A DNA stretch of 64,000 nt from Hyphomonas sp. Mor2 (GCF_001854405.1 NZ_CP017718.1:1178001-1242000); one strand, 5' to 3'. Shown: positions 36,577 through 46,677, counted from the stretch's first letter. Made by a program: numbers and translations. The notes: generated by a model not told the origin, from the letters alone.

Positions 36577-38985
36577 ATGACGACGAAAACCCTCCCAGTT
36601 CTCCCGCTGCGAGACATTGTGGTTTTTCCAGACATGGTGGCGCCGCTTTTTGTGGGCCGTGACAAGTCTGTACGGGCGCTCGAAATGGTTGATGAGAGCG
36701 ACAATGAAATCATGCTGGTCGCCCAGAAGGATCCATCCACGGATGATCCCGGTGCAGACGATCTGCACCCGGTCGGGACGACAGCGACAATTCTGCAATT
36801 GCTGAAATTGCCGGATGGCACGGTCAAAGTGCTGGTTGAAGGCAGCCACCGCGCCCGCGTGAACACGCTGGAAGATCGCGGCGATCACTATGTCGCCGAG
36901 ATTGGCATCATTGACGCAGATGATGGCAATACGAGCGAGCTTGAAGCGCTGATGCGCGCGGTGATCGAGCAGTTTGAAAGCTATGCCAAGTTGAACCGCA
37001 AGATTGCGCCGGAATCCGTCTCGACGATTTCCGAGATCCTGGAGCCAGGCAAACTGGCCGATGCCGTCGCCTCGCAATTGCAGGTGAAACTGGCTGAGAA
37101 GCAGGGGCTGCTTGAGCTCTCTGATGTCAAAGACCGTCTGGAAAAGGTCCTGTCGCTGATGGAAGGCGAGATGGGCATGATGCAGATGGAGCGGAAGATC
37201 AAGAACCGCGTCAAGCGTCAGATGGAGAAGTCCCAGCGCGAGTATTATCTGAACGAACAGATGAAAGCGATCCAACGCGAACTGGGCGACCAGGGCGAAG
37301 GCGAGCGCGATGAGGTAGGCGAGCTCGAAGACAAGATCCGGGATACCGGCCTGTCCGAAGAAGCGCGCACCAAAGCTGAGCAGGAGATCAAGAAGCTCCG
37401 CCAGATGAGCCCGATGTCAGCCGAATCGACTGTGGTTCGGAACTATCTTGACTGGCTGCTGTCACTGCCATGGGACAAGCGCAAGGATATTTCCACCGAC
37501 CTTGGCGCCGCTGAAAAGCAGCTCAATGACGACCATTATGGTCTGGAAAAGGTCAAGGAACGCATTCTTGAATATCTCGCGGTGCAGAAGCGCACGAACA
37601 AGCTGCGCGGCCCGATCCTGTGTCTCGTTGGCCCTCCAGGGGTCGGTAAGACCTCGCTCGGCAAATCGATTGCCGAGGCGACGGGGCGTGACTTTGTGCG
37701 CGTGTCGCTGGGCGGCGTGCGGGACGAGAGTGAAATTCGCGGTCACCGCCGGACCTATATCGGATCCATGCCGGGCCGGGTCATTCAGAGCCTGAAAAAG
37801 GCGAAGACCGGAAACCCGCTCTTCCTGCTGGATGAGATCGACAAGATGGGCATGGACCATCGCGGCGACCCGTCTGCGGCTCTGCTCGAGGTGCTCGACC
37901 CGGCACAGAACTCGACCTTCAACGACCATTATCTGGAAGTTGATTACGATCTGTCCGACGTCATGTTCGTGACCACGGCGAACAGCCTGAACATGCCTCA
38001 GCCGTTGCTGGACCGCATGGAGATCATTCGCATCGCCGGCTACACAGAAGACGAAAAGCGCGAAATCGCGGTTCGCCACCTGTTGCCGAAGATCCGCGCC
38101 GATCACGGACTGGAAGAGGCCGAATGGGTCGTCCAGGACGCGGCCATCAATGATTTGCTGCGCTATTACACACGCGAAGCAGGCGTCCGCTCGCTGGAGC
38201 GTGAACTGGCAAAACTCGCCCGCAAGGCTGTGCGTGAGCTTGGCAATGAAGGCGTAACGCAAGTCACGGTGACGCCTGAGAATCTGGCCGATTATTCCGG
38301 TGTGCGGAAATTCCGCTTTGGTCTCGCTGATGAGGAAGACCAGGTCGGCGCTGTCACAGGCCTCGCCTGGACCGAAGTCGGCGGCGATCTGCTGACCATT
38401 GAAGCGGTGTCCATGCCTGGGCGCGGCAACACCAAGGTCACCGGCAACCTGCGGGATGTGATGAAGGAATCAATCTCTGCCGCGCAATCCCTGGTTCGCG
38501 CGCGGGCTGTGGATCTTGGCATCAAGCCGAGTGTCTTCAACACGACGGATATTCACGTCCACGTGCCCGATGGTGCGACGCCGAAGGATGGTCCGAGTGC
38601 GGGTATCGCCATGACCACGGCGATCGTGTCCTTGCTCACCAATAATCCGGTTCACCGGGATATTGCGATGACGGGCGAGGTATCGCTCCGCGGCCGCGTC
38701 CTGCCGATTGGCGGATTGAAAGAGAAGCTGCTTGCCGCTCTGCGCGGTGGCATCAAGACGGTGCTGATCCCGCAGGAGAATGAGAAGGACCTCGCCGACA
38801 TTCCTGAGAATGTCAAAGAGAGCCTGACCATCATTCCGGTGTCGGACATTAACGAGGTCCTGGCGCGGGCCTTGACCAAGACACTGGCGCCGATCGAATG
38901 GTCCGAAAAGGATGAGGAAGCGCTCGCCGCGACCTTGTCCGGACGACCTTCGCCGAATGATGGCAGCGCGCCTGTGCGTCACTAG
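36577..38985 (+). CDS. lon: ATP-dependent protease Lon
   Basis: 802 residues. Lon is a soluble AAA+ protease that removes damaged and short-lived regulatory proteins, including cell-cycle regulators in related species. N-terminal substrate-binding domain (about 1-300; [20 protein letters not shown]), ATPase with [13 protein letters not shown] and [13 protein letters not shown], and a C-terminal protease domain with the catalytic Ser in [10 protein letters not shown] and Lys in [13 protein letters not shown]. Strong AAAGGAG before the ATG. A 161-base gap from clpX may hold its own, perhaps heat-inducible, promoter, but I could not identify one. Confidence 0.96.
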   Translation: MTTKTLPVLPLRDIVVFPDMVAPLFVGRDKSVRALEMVDESDNEIMLVAQKDPSTDDPGADDLHPVGTTATILQLLKLPDGTVKVLVEGSHRARVNTLEDRGDHYVAEIGIIDADDGNTSELEALMRAVIEQFESYAKLNRKIAPESVSTISEILEPGKLADAVASQLQVKLAEKQGLLELSDVKDRLEKVLSLMEGEMGMMQMERKIKNRVKRQMEKSQREYYLNEQMKAIQRELGDQGEGERDEVGELEDKIRDTGLSEEARTKAEQEIKKLRQMSPMSAESTVVRNYLDWLLSLPWDKRKDISTDLGAAEKQLNDDHYGLEKVKERILEYLAVQKRTNKLRGPILCLVGPPGVGKTSLGKSIAEATGRDFVRVSLGGVRDESEIRGHRRTYIGSMPGRVIQSLKKAKTGNPLFLLDEIDKMGMDHRGDPSAALLEVLDPAQNSTFNDHYLEVDYDLSDVMFVTTANSLNMPQPLLDRMEIIRIAGYTEDEKREIAVRHLLPKIRADHGLEEAEWVVQDAAINDLLRYYTREAGVRSLERELAKLARKAVRELGNEGVTQVTVTPENLADYSGVRKFRFGLADEEDQVGAVTGLAWTEVGGDLLTIEAVSMPGRGNTKVTGNLRDVMKESISAAQSLVRARAVDLGIKPSVFNTTDIHVHVPDGATPKDGPSAGIAMTTAIVSLLTNNPVHRDIAMTGEVSLRGRVLPIGGLKEKLLAALRGGIKTVLIPQENEKDLADIPENVKESLTIIPVSDINEVLARALTKTLAPIEWSEKDEEALAATLSGRPSPNDGSAPVRH

Positions 38986-39069
38986 CTGCAGGTTGCGGTG
39001 CATCGGGACGTTTCAGAACGTTCCGGCTGCATTTGCGCAAGCTTCAGCAGCATTTCAGCAAACTTCAGC

Positions 39070-39095
39070 GGCCCCTGTTTTTTCTCGCAGGGGCC
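39070..39095 (+). terminator. terminator after lon
   Basis: GGCCCCTG (39070-39077) pairs with CAGGGGCC (39088-39095) around a T-rich loop; the following stretch GTCTTGCTTTT is only moderately T-rich. It lies between lon and tRNA-Val. Confidence 0.65.
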
Positions 39096-39140
39096 GTCTT
39101 GCTTTTCTTCGCCAGACGAGGCAAAGGAAGCGTCCCGGAA

Positions 39141-39216
39141 GGGCGGTTAGCTCAGTTGGTAGAGCATCTCGTTTACACCGAGAGGGTCAGCGGTTCGAGC
39201 CCGTTACCGCCCACCA
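39141..39216 (+). tRNA. tRNA-Val (anticodon UAC)
   Basis: A 76-nucleotide tRNA with encoded CCA. The acceptor GGGCGGT pairs with ACCGCCC; the D arm is TAGCTCAGTTGGTAGAGC; the anticodon loop TTTACAC gives UAC; the T loop is TTCGAGC. It stands alone between lon and the convergent histidine-phosphatase gene, and no integrase is present, so this tRNA is not visibly occupied by an element. Confidence 0.97.
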
Positions 39217-39226
39217 TTTTCCAGTT

Positions 39227-39766
39227 TTACAGCACCCGCGTATCGAGGCTCTCGCCGCGCTCGATCAGGGTCAGTTCCGATCCATGGCGATCAAGGATCG
39301 TGACGCTGCAATAGTTCGGGCGGAACACGGTGACCGAATGGGCGCCGCTCAGGTGGCCGACGATTGCATTGATTGCGATAAAGTGGCTGAAAACCACCGA
39401 CTGATCCGGCAGTCTCGCCACCGTCTCCAGGAGATTGTGATGCCAGGTCTTTACCTCGTCCGGCGTATCCGACCATTCGCCGGCCATCAGGTTTCGCAGC
39501 CAGGTACGACGATCCTCTATATCACTCGGAGTCGGGATTTCCGTGACCGCCGGCTCGATGATCGCGGTTCGACCAGAAAGTTCGACAAACGGTGCAGCGG
39601 TTTCCTGGCAGCGTTGCATGGGGCTGCTGAAAACATGTTCGTTGTCCAGCGCGATCAGGCGTGTAGCAACCGCGTCAGCCTGGATCCCGCCTTTGTCTGA
39701 GAGACCCGGATCGGGGTGATCTCCCCAACCCGCCGCGGCCTCACCATGACGGACGAAATAAATCAT
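39227..39766 (-). CDS. histidine phosphatase (phosphoglycerate-mutase-like)
   Basis: 179 residues of the histidine-phosphatase superfamily. The catalytic histidine is in the opening MIYFVRHGEAAAG, the second conserved Arg in VFSSPMQRCQETA and the second His in VVFSHFIAINAIV. The short length fits small phosphatases (SixA/PhoE-like) rather than glycolytic phosphoglycerate mutase; the substrate is unknown. It overlaps the COQ4-like gene by 4 bases (ATGA), so the two are co-translated. Its end lies about 10 bases from tRNA-Val. Confidence 0.86.
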   Translation of the reverse strand: MIYFVRHGEAAAGWGDHPDPGLSDKGGIQADAVATRLIALDNEHVFSSPMQRCQETAAPFVELSGRTAIIEPAVTEIPTPSDIEDRRTWLRNLMAGEWSDTPDEVKTWHHNLLETVARLPDQSVVFSHFIAINAIVGHLSGAHSVTVFRPNYCSVTILDRHGSELTLIERGESLDTRVL

Positions 39767-40533
39767 GCGGCGACAAGCTGCGGATCTTGATCATACTCGC
39801 GGAACACTTGCAGAGCCTGCTTGTAGAGCACGGGTTCGGCGATGTTCAGGCGCTCGCGCACCGCATCAATCGGCTGATCGAGCAGACTGACAATATCCTG
39901 TTCAATGATTCGTTTGGCGGCTTTGCCGTTGCGCCGCCCTTCAGCCAGAACCTCCTTCACGCGCGCCGCCTTGGGCGCTTGTTTGGCGATCTGGCGATTG
40001 CCCATAAAGGCGATGAAACTCACGCCAAGGCCGCCATGCTGGCTGTGCGTGTATCCGAGCAAGGCATCTTCGCCGAGCGCGTCGCGGCCATATCCGGTCA
40101 GGACGTGATACATATCGTGCGTATCGCGCAGGCGATTCCCATACCAGAGCAGGTCGTCATCGTACTGTTCAAGCGTCTGCCGATTGGAGAGGCTTTCCTC
40201 AACCAGGCCATGCGCCGTCAGGCCCTCCCGCTCCATGAACTCGACATAGACGCGCCCAACAGTTCCTTCCGGAAGCGCCTTGAGCGGTGCGTGGTCATCC
40301 AGGATATCAGGCAGGAAGGAGCGTTGTTTAAGCAGCGCCGGGCCACTGTGCGACGCCATGAATCGCTTGAAATCCTTACGCGTAGAGCTGCCATTGAGCG
40401 CTTCGATGATGTGAAACACCTGTTCGGTGTCTTCCTTGTCCGCGATCAGTTTCTGCATGTGCCGCCACGCCTTGATCGGACGCCGCTTTGGCGTTGGGCG
40501 ATTGGGATCGATAAAAGGGACAGGTCGGCTCAT
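39763..40533 (-). CDS. COQ4-family ubiquinone biosynthesis protein
   Basis: 256 residues. The family signature HDxxHxxxG...GE is plain: THDMYHVLTGYGRDALGE. COQ4 proteins are required for ubiquinone synthesis; in mitochondria they organise the coenzyme-Q complex, and bacterial and eukaryotic work links them to C1 modification of the ring. Whether this homologue has that activity cannot be read from sequence. It is the first gene of a two-gene minus-strand unit with the phosphatase, and its upstream region faces glnB. Confidence 0.85.
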   Translation of the reverse strand: MSRPVPFIDPNRPTPKRRPIKAWRHMQKLIADKEDTEQVFHIIEALNGSSTRKDFKRFMASHSGPALLKQRSFLPDILDDHAPLKALPEGTVGRVYVEFMEREGLTAHGLVEESLSNRQTLEQYDDDLLWYGNRLRDTHDMYHVLTGYGRDALGEDALLGYTHSQHGGLGVSFIAFMGNRQIAKQAPKAARVKEVLAEGRRNGKAAKRIIEQDIVSLLDQPIDAVRERLNIAEPVLYKQALQVFREYDQDPQLVAA

Positions 40534-40622
40534 TCAATTGGTCTCCTCAGTCTGAGAAACGTCATACCAGAATAGGGTGAACGAAACAATGACGCATGCG
40601 TCAAGTTTTTGCAGGTGCATCT

Positions 40623-40639
40623 TGCTCAAAAATGGTGCA
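40623..40639. promoter_or_regulatory. NtrC-box-like site upstream of glnB
   Basis: TGCTCAAAAATGGTGCA agrees with the enteric NtrC consensus TGCACTATTTTGGTGCA at 12 of 17 positions, including the whole right half GGTGCA. A further GGTGCA lies at 40614-40619. The site is 119 bases before the glnB start, in the gap shared with the divergent COQ4-like gene. A clear sigma-54 promoter is not seen; TGGCTGCGAGATCGC nearby is a poor match. Confidence 0.45.
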
Positions 40640-40746
40640 AGCCCGCCCAACATGTGGTCAGCGTGAAGTTTGGCTGCGAGATCGCGGGCAGACCCTATCG
40701 CTTCGTCGTCAGAGCCGTCCTATGCGAAACCCAGTTTAGCCATTGA

Positions 40747-41097
<351 letters not shown>

Positions 41098-41142
41098 CGC
41101 CTGACAGAAACACGAACACAGACAGGAAAATTGGAGGGCTTA

Positions 41143-42546
41143 ATGGCCGATAGTGTTTTGAAACTCATGAAGGACAATGACGTTGAATTCGTTGACCTTC
41201 GCTTCACCGACCCGCGCGGGAAGCTGCAACATGTGACGTTCGACAAGAGCATGGTTGACGCGGATTTCTTCGAAGATGGTCAAATGTTCGACGGATCTTC
41301 GGTTGCCGGCTGGAAGGCGATCAACGAGTCCGACATGAACCTTGCGCCAGACCTGGCGACGGCGAAAATCGATCCATTCTTCCAGCAAACGACGCTGGCA
41401 ATTATGTGTGACATTCTCGATCCAATCACCGGTCAGGCCTATAATCGCGATCCACGCATGACGGCCAAGAAGGCAGAAGCCTATCTGAAGTCCACCGGCG
41501 TTGGCGATACGGCCTATTTCGGACCGGAAGCCGAATTCTTTGTCTTTGACGATGTGCGCTGGAACACTGAGCCACACATGACTGGCTACAGCTTTGACTC
41601 AACCGAGCTTCCAGCGAATACGGGCAAGTCTTACGAAATGGGCAATATGGGTCACCGCCCAGGTCCTAAGGGCGGCTACTTCCCGGTCCCGCCCGTCGAC
41701 TCAGAGCAGGACATGCGGTCTGAAATGCTGTCTGTCATGGGCGAGCTTGGCCTGGAGCCTGAAAAGCATCACCACGAAGTGGCGCCGGCCCAGCACGAAC
41801 TTGGGATGAAGTTCAATACGCTGGTCACCATGGCGGATAACCTTCAGCTGTATAAGTACGTGATCCACAATGTGGCTGCGAGCTATGGCAAGACGGCAAC
41901 CTTCATGCCGAAGCCATACTTCAACGACAACGGCTCAGGCATGCACGTGCACCAGTCTATCTGGTCAAACGGCAAGCCGACATTTGCGGGTGACCAGTAT
42001 GCCGGTCTGTCTGAGACGTGCCTGCACTATATTGGCGGCATCATTAAGCACGCTCGCGCGCTGAACGCGCTGACCAATGCATCGACCAACTCCTACAAGC
42101 GTCTGGTCCCGGGCTTCGAAGCGCCGGTCATGCTGGCTTACTCAGCTCGTAACCGTTCAGCTTCGATCCGTATTCCGTTCGGAACCGGCGAAAAAGCGAA
42201 GCGGATTGAAACCCGCTTCCCGGATCCGACCGCGAACCCATATCTCGCCTTTGCGGGCCTTCTGATGGCGGGTCTCGACGGCATTGAAAACAAGATCCAC
42301 CCTGGCGACGCCATGGACAAGGACCTGTATGACCTTCCGCCTGAAGAGGCGAGCGCCATTCCGCAGGTCTGTGGATCACTGGGTGAGGCTTTGGCAGCCC
42401 TCGATGCGGACCGTGACTTCCTCAAGAAGGGCGGCGTGTTCGATGATGACCAGATCGACGCCTATATCGAACTGAAGCAGGAAGAAGTGGAGCGCCTTCA
42501 GTTGCACCCACACCCTGTTGAATTCGATATGTATTATAAAGTCTAA
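41143..42546 (+). CDS. glnA: type I glutamine synthetase
   Basis: 467 residues. Forms dodecamers that make glutamine from glutamate and ammonia. Motifs: the latch region FDGSSVAGW, metal-binding [12 protein letters not shown] site [18 protein letters not shown], and the adenylylation tyrosine in [11 protein letters not shown], the hallmark of GSI-beta enzymes regulated by GlnE. ATG at 41143 follows GGAGGG; the TTG at 41131 contains that site and is rejected. A good terminator follows at 42581. Confidence 0.97.
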   Translation: MADSVLKLMKDNDVEFVDLRFTDPRGKLQHVTFDKSMVDADFFEDGQMFDGSSVAGWKAINESDMNLAPDLATAKIDPFFQQTTLAIMCDILDPITGQAYNRDPRMTAKKAEAYLKSTGVGDTAYFGPEAEFFVFDDVRWNTEPHMTGYSFDSTELPANTGKSYEMGNMGHRPGPKGGYFPVPPVDSEQDMRSEMLSVMGELGLEPEKHHHEVAPAQHELGMKFNTLVTMADNLQLYKYVIHNVAASYGKTATFMPKPYFNDNGSGMHVHQSIWSNGKPTFAGDQYAGLSETCLHYIGGIIKHARALNALTNASTNSYKRLVPGFEAPVMLAYSARNRSASIRIPFGTGEKAKRIETRFPDPTANPYLAFAGLLMAGLDGIENKIHPGDAMDKDLYDLPPEEASAIPQVCGSLGEALAALDADRDFLKKGGVFDDDQIDAYIELKQEEVERLQLHPHPVEFDMYYKV

Positions 42547-42580
42547 AGGCTTATCGATTATTCGATAATAAACTTGAAGG

Positions 42581-42608
42581 CGCCGGAGCAATCATGCTTC
42601 GGCGTTTT
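42581..42608 (+). terminator. terminator after glnA
   Basis: CGCCGGAGCA (42581-42590) pairs with TGCTTCGGCG (42595-42604) around ATCA, with one G-T pair, then TTTT. It lies 35 bases after the glnA stop. Confidence 0.85.
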
Positions 42609-42730
42609 CGTTTGTTAAGTGATATCGTTGCGTAAACACGCCTTTTTCACCGACCGTCACAGGTTTGAGTGACATGCGAATCAAAATTCGCGTTGTATAC
42701 GTCAAGACTTGTTGAGGGCGGCGTTCAAAT

Positions 42731-42949
42731 ATGTTCACCAATTCAGATTCGAATAGCATCACTTTTACTCGAAATAGTGGCATTGAAGACGACCAGATGA
42801 AATTGGTCGCGGATTGCCTGGAGAGCTTGCGAGCCAATGCCCCATTTCGAACCGATATCTCGCCCGAAACCCGCGATGAATTGGAAGAGTACCTGGCTTT
42901 GGCTGAAGCCGCTTTGCGCAGAGCGCATGTCGAATCCAAGTGTTCTTAA
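42731..42949 (+). CDS. small hypothetical protein upstream of the LuxR gene
   Basis: 72 residues. I do not recognise the family. The N-terminal third is Ser/Asn-rich and the rest is helical and charged (EDDQMKLVADCLESLRANAP, ETRDELEEYLALAEAALRRA), with no membrane helix or export signal. Codon choice looks like real coding sequence and the frame is compact between glnA and the LuxR gene, 120 bases before the latter. It may be a small regulator or partner of the LuxR protein; that is a guess. GAGGG lies about 12 bases before the ATG, a rather long spacing. Confidence 0.55.
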   Translation: MFTNSDSNSITFTRNSGIEDDQMKLVADCLESLRANAPFRTDISPETRDELEEYLALAEAALRRAHVESKCS

Positions 42950-43069
42950 CCAGCGCCAGGCCTGGTCTTCAAATGATACCCCGAAATTTGTAGCCACCGC
43001 GTAGGTTGTACGCGCTTGCCCTAGCGTGATCCATTTGCAACAGTTGCATTGGAGGAACGTGTCTGGGGA

Positions 43070-43891
43070 ATGAATGACACGGCGAGAGTGGGCGAACGAA
43101 TTATGACGATGCCAGATGTTGCACGTGCCGAAGCGAATGTGCCCACGGGGCTTAGGGCCTCGGAGGACGCGTCGCATAGTCGAATAGATTTCACCGATGT
43201 CGCAACCAGGATTGGAGAGTCTTCGACCGGGGAGGAAGTCTGGGCCATCATTTCGGAGGTTTGCCGTCAGACCGAAACCCAGGGGGCTTGCTGTCGCTGT
43301 TTCCCGTCCAATGCCAGTGCGGAACAGACGGTTTTTTTCTCGACAACAGATGACTTCAGTCCAGCCCTCGCGGGCGCCCTGCAGAATTCGCCAGGTTATC
43401 TGGATGCGTTCCTGCATGCTTCCGTGAAGAGCTTGAGGCCGTTTCGCTGGAGCGAGATCAATCACGTTCTCGATCCGAAATCCCCGCAAATGGAATCTTA
43501 TCGCCGGGATGTCGCGTCCCAGGGCGATGGGCTTGTCGTTCCCGTGTTTGGCCCTTTGTTTCGCCACGGATACTTTTGCTTTCACGCCAAGGATGGCCGG
43601 ACGTTTGAGGACGCCGAGATTCTGATGATGCACTCGCTGTCGCAGACGGCGTATCTGAAACTCCTGGATGTCATGTATCGGGAGGAAGAGGGCGGTCGTG
43701 CGCTATCGAGCCGTGAGCTAGAGATCATCAATCTGATCGCGCGCGGGCAAAGCAATCAAACCGTTGCCGAAGGTTTGGACGTCTCAATCAATACGATCAA
43801 CACCTATATGAAACGCATCTTTGAGAAGCTGGATGTATCTGATCGTGTGAGTGCGGTCATGCGGGCTTATGCGTTGGGTTACATTGCCTGA
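43070..43891 (+). CDS. LuxR-family transcription regulator (solo)
   Basis: About 273 residues. An N-terminal autoinducer-binding-like domain (about 45-190; PFRWSEINHVLD, DGLVVPVFGPLFRHGYF) and a C-terminal GerE-type helix-turn-helix (LSSRELEIINLIARGQSNQT, SINTINTYMKRIFEKLDV). Such proteins bind acyl-homoserine lactones or other signals and DNA. No luxI synthase gene is in the window, so it would be a solo. The start is uncertain: ATG 43070, or TTG 43049; GGAGG lies at 43051, so the ATG is 14 bases away. The following mazG gene is convergent. Confidence 0.85.
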   Translation: MNDTARVGERIMTMPDVARAEANVPTGLRASEDASHSRIDFTDVATRIGESSTGEEVWAIISEVCRQTETQGACCRCFPSNASAEQTVFFSTTDDFSPALAGALQNSPGYLDAFLHASVKSLRPFRWSEINHVLDPKSPQMESYRRDVASQGDGLVVPVFGPLFRHGYFCFHAKDGRTFEDAEILMMHSLSQTAYLKLLDVMYREEEGGRALSSRELEIINLIARGQSNQTVAEGLDVSINTINTYMKRIFEKLDVSDRVSAVMRAYALGYIA

Positions 43892-43908
43892 CCCGGTCGT
43901 CAGAAGGC

Positions 43909-44721
43909 CTATTCCCGTTCTGTTTTCTTGACCTGAACCCATAGCGCTTCCTGCTCATCCAGGCTCAAGCTTGAAAAATCGATCTTTCGATCCGAAGCCA
44001 GCGATTCCATCCCGCGAAACCGGCGTTCGAACTTGGAATTCGCTTTTCGCAGGGCTATTTCCGGGTCCACCTTCAGGCGCCGAGCCAGGTTTGCCACGAC
44101 GAATAAGAGATCTCCGATTTCCTCTTCGATATGCTCTGGCGACTGGGCTTGCATCGCTTCTTCAATCTCGGCGCGTTCTTCATCCAGCTTGTCGAGAATG
44201 TCTTGAGGGTTGATCCAGTCAAATCCGGTTCGCGCGGCTCGTTTTTGCAGCTTCTCGGCACGCATCAAGGCGGGGAGAGCCAAAGCAACGCCCGCTAATG
44301 CGCTGGAATCACTTTCGATTTTCGCTTCGCGCTCTTCTGCTTTGATACTCTCCCAATTGGCGACCTGTTGCGCGCTGGTTTTCTGCGCGTCCTCTCCGAA
44401 GACATGCGGATGCCGACGAACCATCTTCTCGGAGATCGCCTGGGTGACATCCTTGATCGAGAAATGGCCTTCATCACTGGCGATTTGGGCATGAAAGACG
44501 ACCTGCAGGAGCAGGTCTCCCAACTCATCGCTCAGGTCACGCATATCGCCGCGTTCGATCGCGTCGCCGACCTCGTAGGCTTCCTCGATTGTGTAGGGCG
44601 CGATCGTTTCGAAACTCTGTTCCAGATCCCAGGCGCATCCCGTTTCAGGTGTGCGCAGCCGTTTCATGATCTCCAGGAGGTCATCAAAGTCATACGGTGA
44701 CTGAAGGGCCTTGTCGGTCAT
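43909..44721 (-). CDS. mazG: nucleoside triphosphate pyrophosphohydrolase MazG
   Basis: 270 residues, the full double-domain form. Hydrolyses NTPs and dNTPs to monophosphates plus pyrophosphate, clearing abnormal nucleotides and modulating (p)ppGpp in some bacteria. Each half has the metal-binding EExxE..ExxD pattern: TIEEAYEVGDAIE with DELGDLLLQVVFHA, and DEERAEIEEAM with EEEIGDLLFVVANLARR. The opening LLEIMKRLRTPETGCAWDLE is typical. ATG at 44721 is chosen for its GGAG at good spacing; the frame runs on to 45051 but those residues are unrelated. Confidence 0.93.
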   Translation of the reverse strand: MTDKALQSPYDFDDLLEIMKRLRTPETGCAWDLEQSFETIAPYTIEEAYEVGDAIERGDMRDLSDELGDLLLQVVFHAQIASDEGHFSIKDVTQAISEKMVRRHPHVFGEDAQKTSAQQVANWESIKAEEREAKIESDSSALAGVALALPALMRAEKLQKRAARTGFDWINPQDILDKLDEERAEIEEAMQAQSPEHIEEEIGDLLFVVANLARRLKVDPEIALRKANSKFERRFRGMESLASDRKIDFSSLSLDEQEALWVQVKKTERE

Positions 44722-44854
44722 CACACCCATCTCCGAATATGCATTCCCCAATGCGCCTAATGCTTCAGGTATTCGTGACAAGAGTCGACGCTGAAAATCT
44801 GTGAACAGCGCACGCGTCAAACCAAGAATTGACAACTCGCACTCGAACGAAGAG

Positions 44855-44872
44855 ACGGGTTCCAGAACCCGT
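44855..44872. promoter_or_regulatory. perfect 18-base palindrome before the SMP-30 gene
   Basis: ACGGGTTC-CA-GAACCCGT: eight-base arms without mismatch around a two-base centre, ending 14 bases before the start codon at 44887. TTGACA at 44829-44834 could be the -35 box of a promoter whose start region the palindrome would cover. A repressor operator is the simplest reading; a short mRNA hairpin near the ribosome-binding site is the alternative. Confidence 0.55.
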
Positions 44873-44886
44873 TGCGGAGAATCGAT

Positions 44887-45762
44887 GTGAGTGAAGTCCG
44901 GTGTGTCGCACCTACAGGCTGTATGCTCGGAGAAGGGCCGCTCTGGAGCCCATCTGAAGGGTTTCTTTGGTGGGTCGATATCAAGCGCGCCAAATTGCAT
45001 CGCCATAATCCAAAGACGGGCAACACTCGCCGTTATGATCTGCCTTTGCATGCCAGTGGTCTGGCTTTGTCAGATGGCGGTCTGATCATGATCGGCGATC
45101 GCCAGGTCGGGCGTTATGATACGGCGACGGAGAGCTACCGGCCGATCGTAGAGCTGAATGAACCGGACGGTTTCCGGACAAATGATGCCGGGCTCGCGCC
45201 AGATGGCAGTCTGTGGTTCGGAACCATGGATGATGAGGAGATCCTGGACGAGGGGCAGTATTATCGTCTGGCCCCAGATCTCACTGTCGATCGCATCGGG
45301 CTGCCAGAGGTCCGCGTGACCAATACGATGCAATTCTCACCAGACGGCACCATCTTCTACACGTGCGACAGTGCCGAACAGATGATCCTGGCCTTCGATC
45401 ACGATCCTGAAACCGGGGCGCTATCGAACCGCCGGGTCTTCGCCTCGACGCTTGAAGCAGGCTGTTATCCGGATGGCTCTGTGATCGATGCCGAAGGCTA
45501 TCTCTGGAACGCACAATGGGCCGGCTCCCGGGTGGTGCGTTATGCTCCAGATGGCAGCATTGACAGAATTGTCAGCCTGCCCGTCTCGCGTCCCACCAGC
45601 TGCGCCTTTGGCGGTGAGGATCTGAAGACGCTCTACATCACTTCGGCCCGCTCCGGCCTCAGCGATGCGGCCCTCGATCGCCAGCCAATGGCGGGCAGCC
45701 TGTTCGCCCTCGACGTCAAGATTCCGGGCCTCGCCGTGCCTGAATTCGGCAAATCGCGGTAG
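44887..45762 (+). CDS. SMP-30/gluconolactonase-family lactonase
   Basis: 291 residues. Six-bladed beta-propeller lactonases of this family hydrolyse sugar lactones such as gluconolactone or L-arabinono-lactone, often in sugar catabolism. Metal ligands can be placed: Glu in GCMLGEGPLW, Asn in FRTNDAGLAPDGSLWFGTM, Asn in EVRVTNTMQFSPDG and Asp in GCYPDGSVIDAEGYLWNAQW. GTG at 44887 is preferred, eight bases after GGAG; TTG at 44872 is possible. No sugar dehydrogenase lies beside it. It is divergent from mazG. Confidence 0.87.
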   Translation: MSEVRCVAPTGCMLGEGPLWSPSEGFLWWVDIKRAKLHRHNPKTGNTRRYDLPLHASGLALSDGGLIMIGDRQVGRYDTATESYRPIVELNEPDGFRTNDAGLAPDGSLWFGTMDDEEILDEGQYYRLAPDLTVDRIGLPEVRVTNTMQFSPDGTIFYTCDSAEQMILAFDHDPETGALSNRRVFASTLEAGCYPDGSVIDAEGYLWNAQWAGSRVVRYAPDGSIDRIVSLPVSRPTSCAFGGEDLKTLYITSARSGLSDAALDRQPMAGSLFALDVKIPGLAVPEFGKSR

Positions 45763-45864
45763 CGCCGCGCTTGCGATTCTCATCCTTTGCACCCAAGTGA
45801 CTTCACAAGCGCAAAAATGCGCAGTATGGAGCCGGATTACCCCAAAAGTCAGGAACGCGAGAGA

Positions 45865-46080
45865 ATGGCCGACAAGGACAATAAGAAGAGTGTGGGCCCG
45901 ATTACCTTCGCCCGTCAGGTGCAAGCCGAGGGTCGAAAGGTGACCTGGACATCAACGCCTGAGACCATTCAGGCGACCATCATGGTGGTTGTCATGTCGG
46001 TGATCATTGCGCTGTTTCTATTCCTGTCAGACCAGCTGATCGCATGGGTTATTCGTCTTCTCACGGGTCTGGGCAGCTAG
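45865..46080 (+). CDS. secE: preprotein translocase subunit SecE
   Basis: 71 residues with one C-terminal membrane helix (about 37-62; VVVMSVIIALFLFLSDQLI) after the conserved amphipathic segment FARQVQAEGRKVTWTSTPE. SecE clamps the SecY channel in the inner membrane. ATG at 45865 fits the family; further in-frame starts lie upstream (for example 45826). nusG follows at 26 bases as usual. A tRNA-Trp gene, often found just before secE in this class, is not present. Confidence 0.93.
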   Translation: MADKDNKKSVGPITFARQVQAEGRKVTWTSTPETIQATIMVVVMSVIIALFLFLSDQLIAWVIRLLTGLGS

Positions 46081-46106
46081 TCCCCACAATAAGGAGTGCT
46101 TCGCCA

Positions 46107-46652
46107 ATGGCTGAGGCTAAATGGTACATCGTCCACGCATATTCCAACTTCGAGAAGAAGGTGGCCCAGGCAATTCGCGATCAGGCTGCGATGAAGGGCC
46201 TCGAGGACATGATCGAGGACCTCGAAGTCCCGACCGAAGAGGTTGTCGAGGTCGTGCGCGGCAAGAAGAAGACGATCGAGAAACGCTACTTTCCGGGCTA
46301 TGTCCTGATGAAGGCAAAGCTGACCGATGATGTCTATCACCTGGTCAAGGACACACCAAAAGTGACGGGCTTCCTCGGCGCCGATGGCGGCAAGCGTCCA
46401 TTGCCGGTCCCGCAGCGCGAAGTGGACCGCATTCTCGGCACTTCGGATGAACCGATCGAGGAACGTCCAAAGCCAACGATTGTCTACGAAATCGGTCAGG
46501 AAGTGCGGGTCAACGAGGGCGCCTTCCAGGGCTTCGAAGGCACGGTCGAGGAATTCGATCCGGAAACCGGTCGCATGAAAGTGAACGTCTCCATCTTCGG
46601 CCGCGCCACGCCCGTCGATCTGGACTTCACCCAGGTTGACAAGATCGCCTAA
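46107..46652 (+). CDS. nusG: transcription antitermination factor NusG
   Basis: 181 residues. Binds RNA polymerase and couples it to ribosomes or Rho. The N-terminal NGN domain opens AEAKWYIVHAYSNFEKKVAQ with the IRDQAAMKGLEDMIEDLEVP stretch and RYFPGYVLMKAKL; a KOW domain ends the protein (VNEGAFQGFEGTVEEFDPET, KVNVSIFGRATPVDLDF). ATG at 46107 after AAGGAG. A strong terminator follows and rplK is not next, unlike in most bacteria. Confidence 0.96.
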   Translation: MAEAKWYIVHAYSNFEKKVAQAIRDQAAMKGLEDMIEDLEVPTEEVVEVVRGKKKTIEKRYFPGYVLMKAKLTDDVYHLVKDTPKVTGFLGADGGKRPLPVPQREVDRILGTSDEPIEERPKPTIVYEIGQEVRVNEGAFQGFEGTVEEFDPETGRMKVNVSIFGRATPVDLDFTQVDKIA

Positions 46653-46677
46653 GGCACGGTTTTAGCCCCCCAGGATC

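Noticed and set aside
39030-39070. Repeated TTCAGC units between lon and tRNA-Val
   Set aside because: Three imperfect copies of about 10 bases in short low-complexity sequence; no structure or spacing strong enough to call a repeat.
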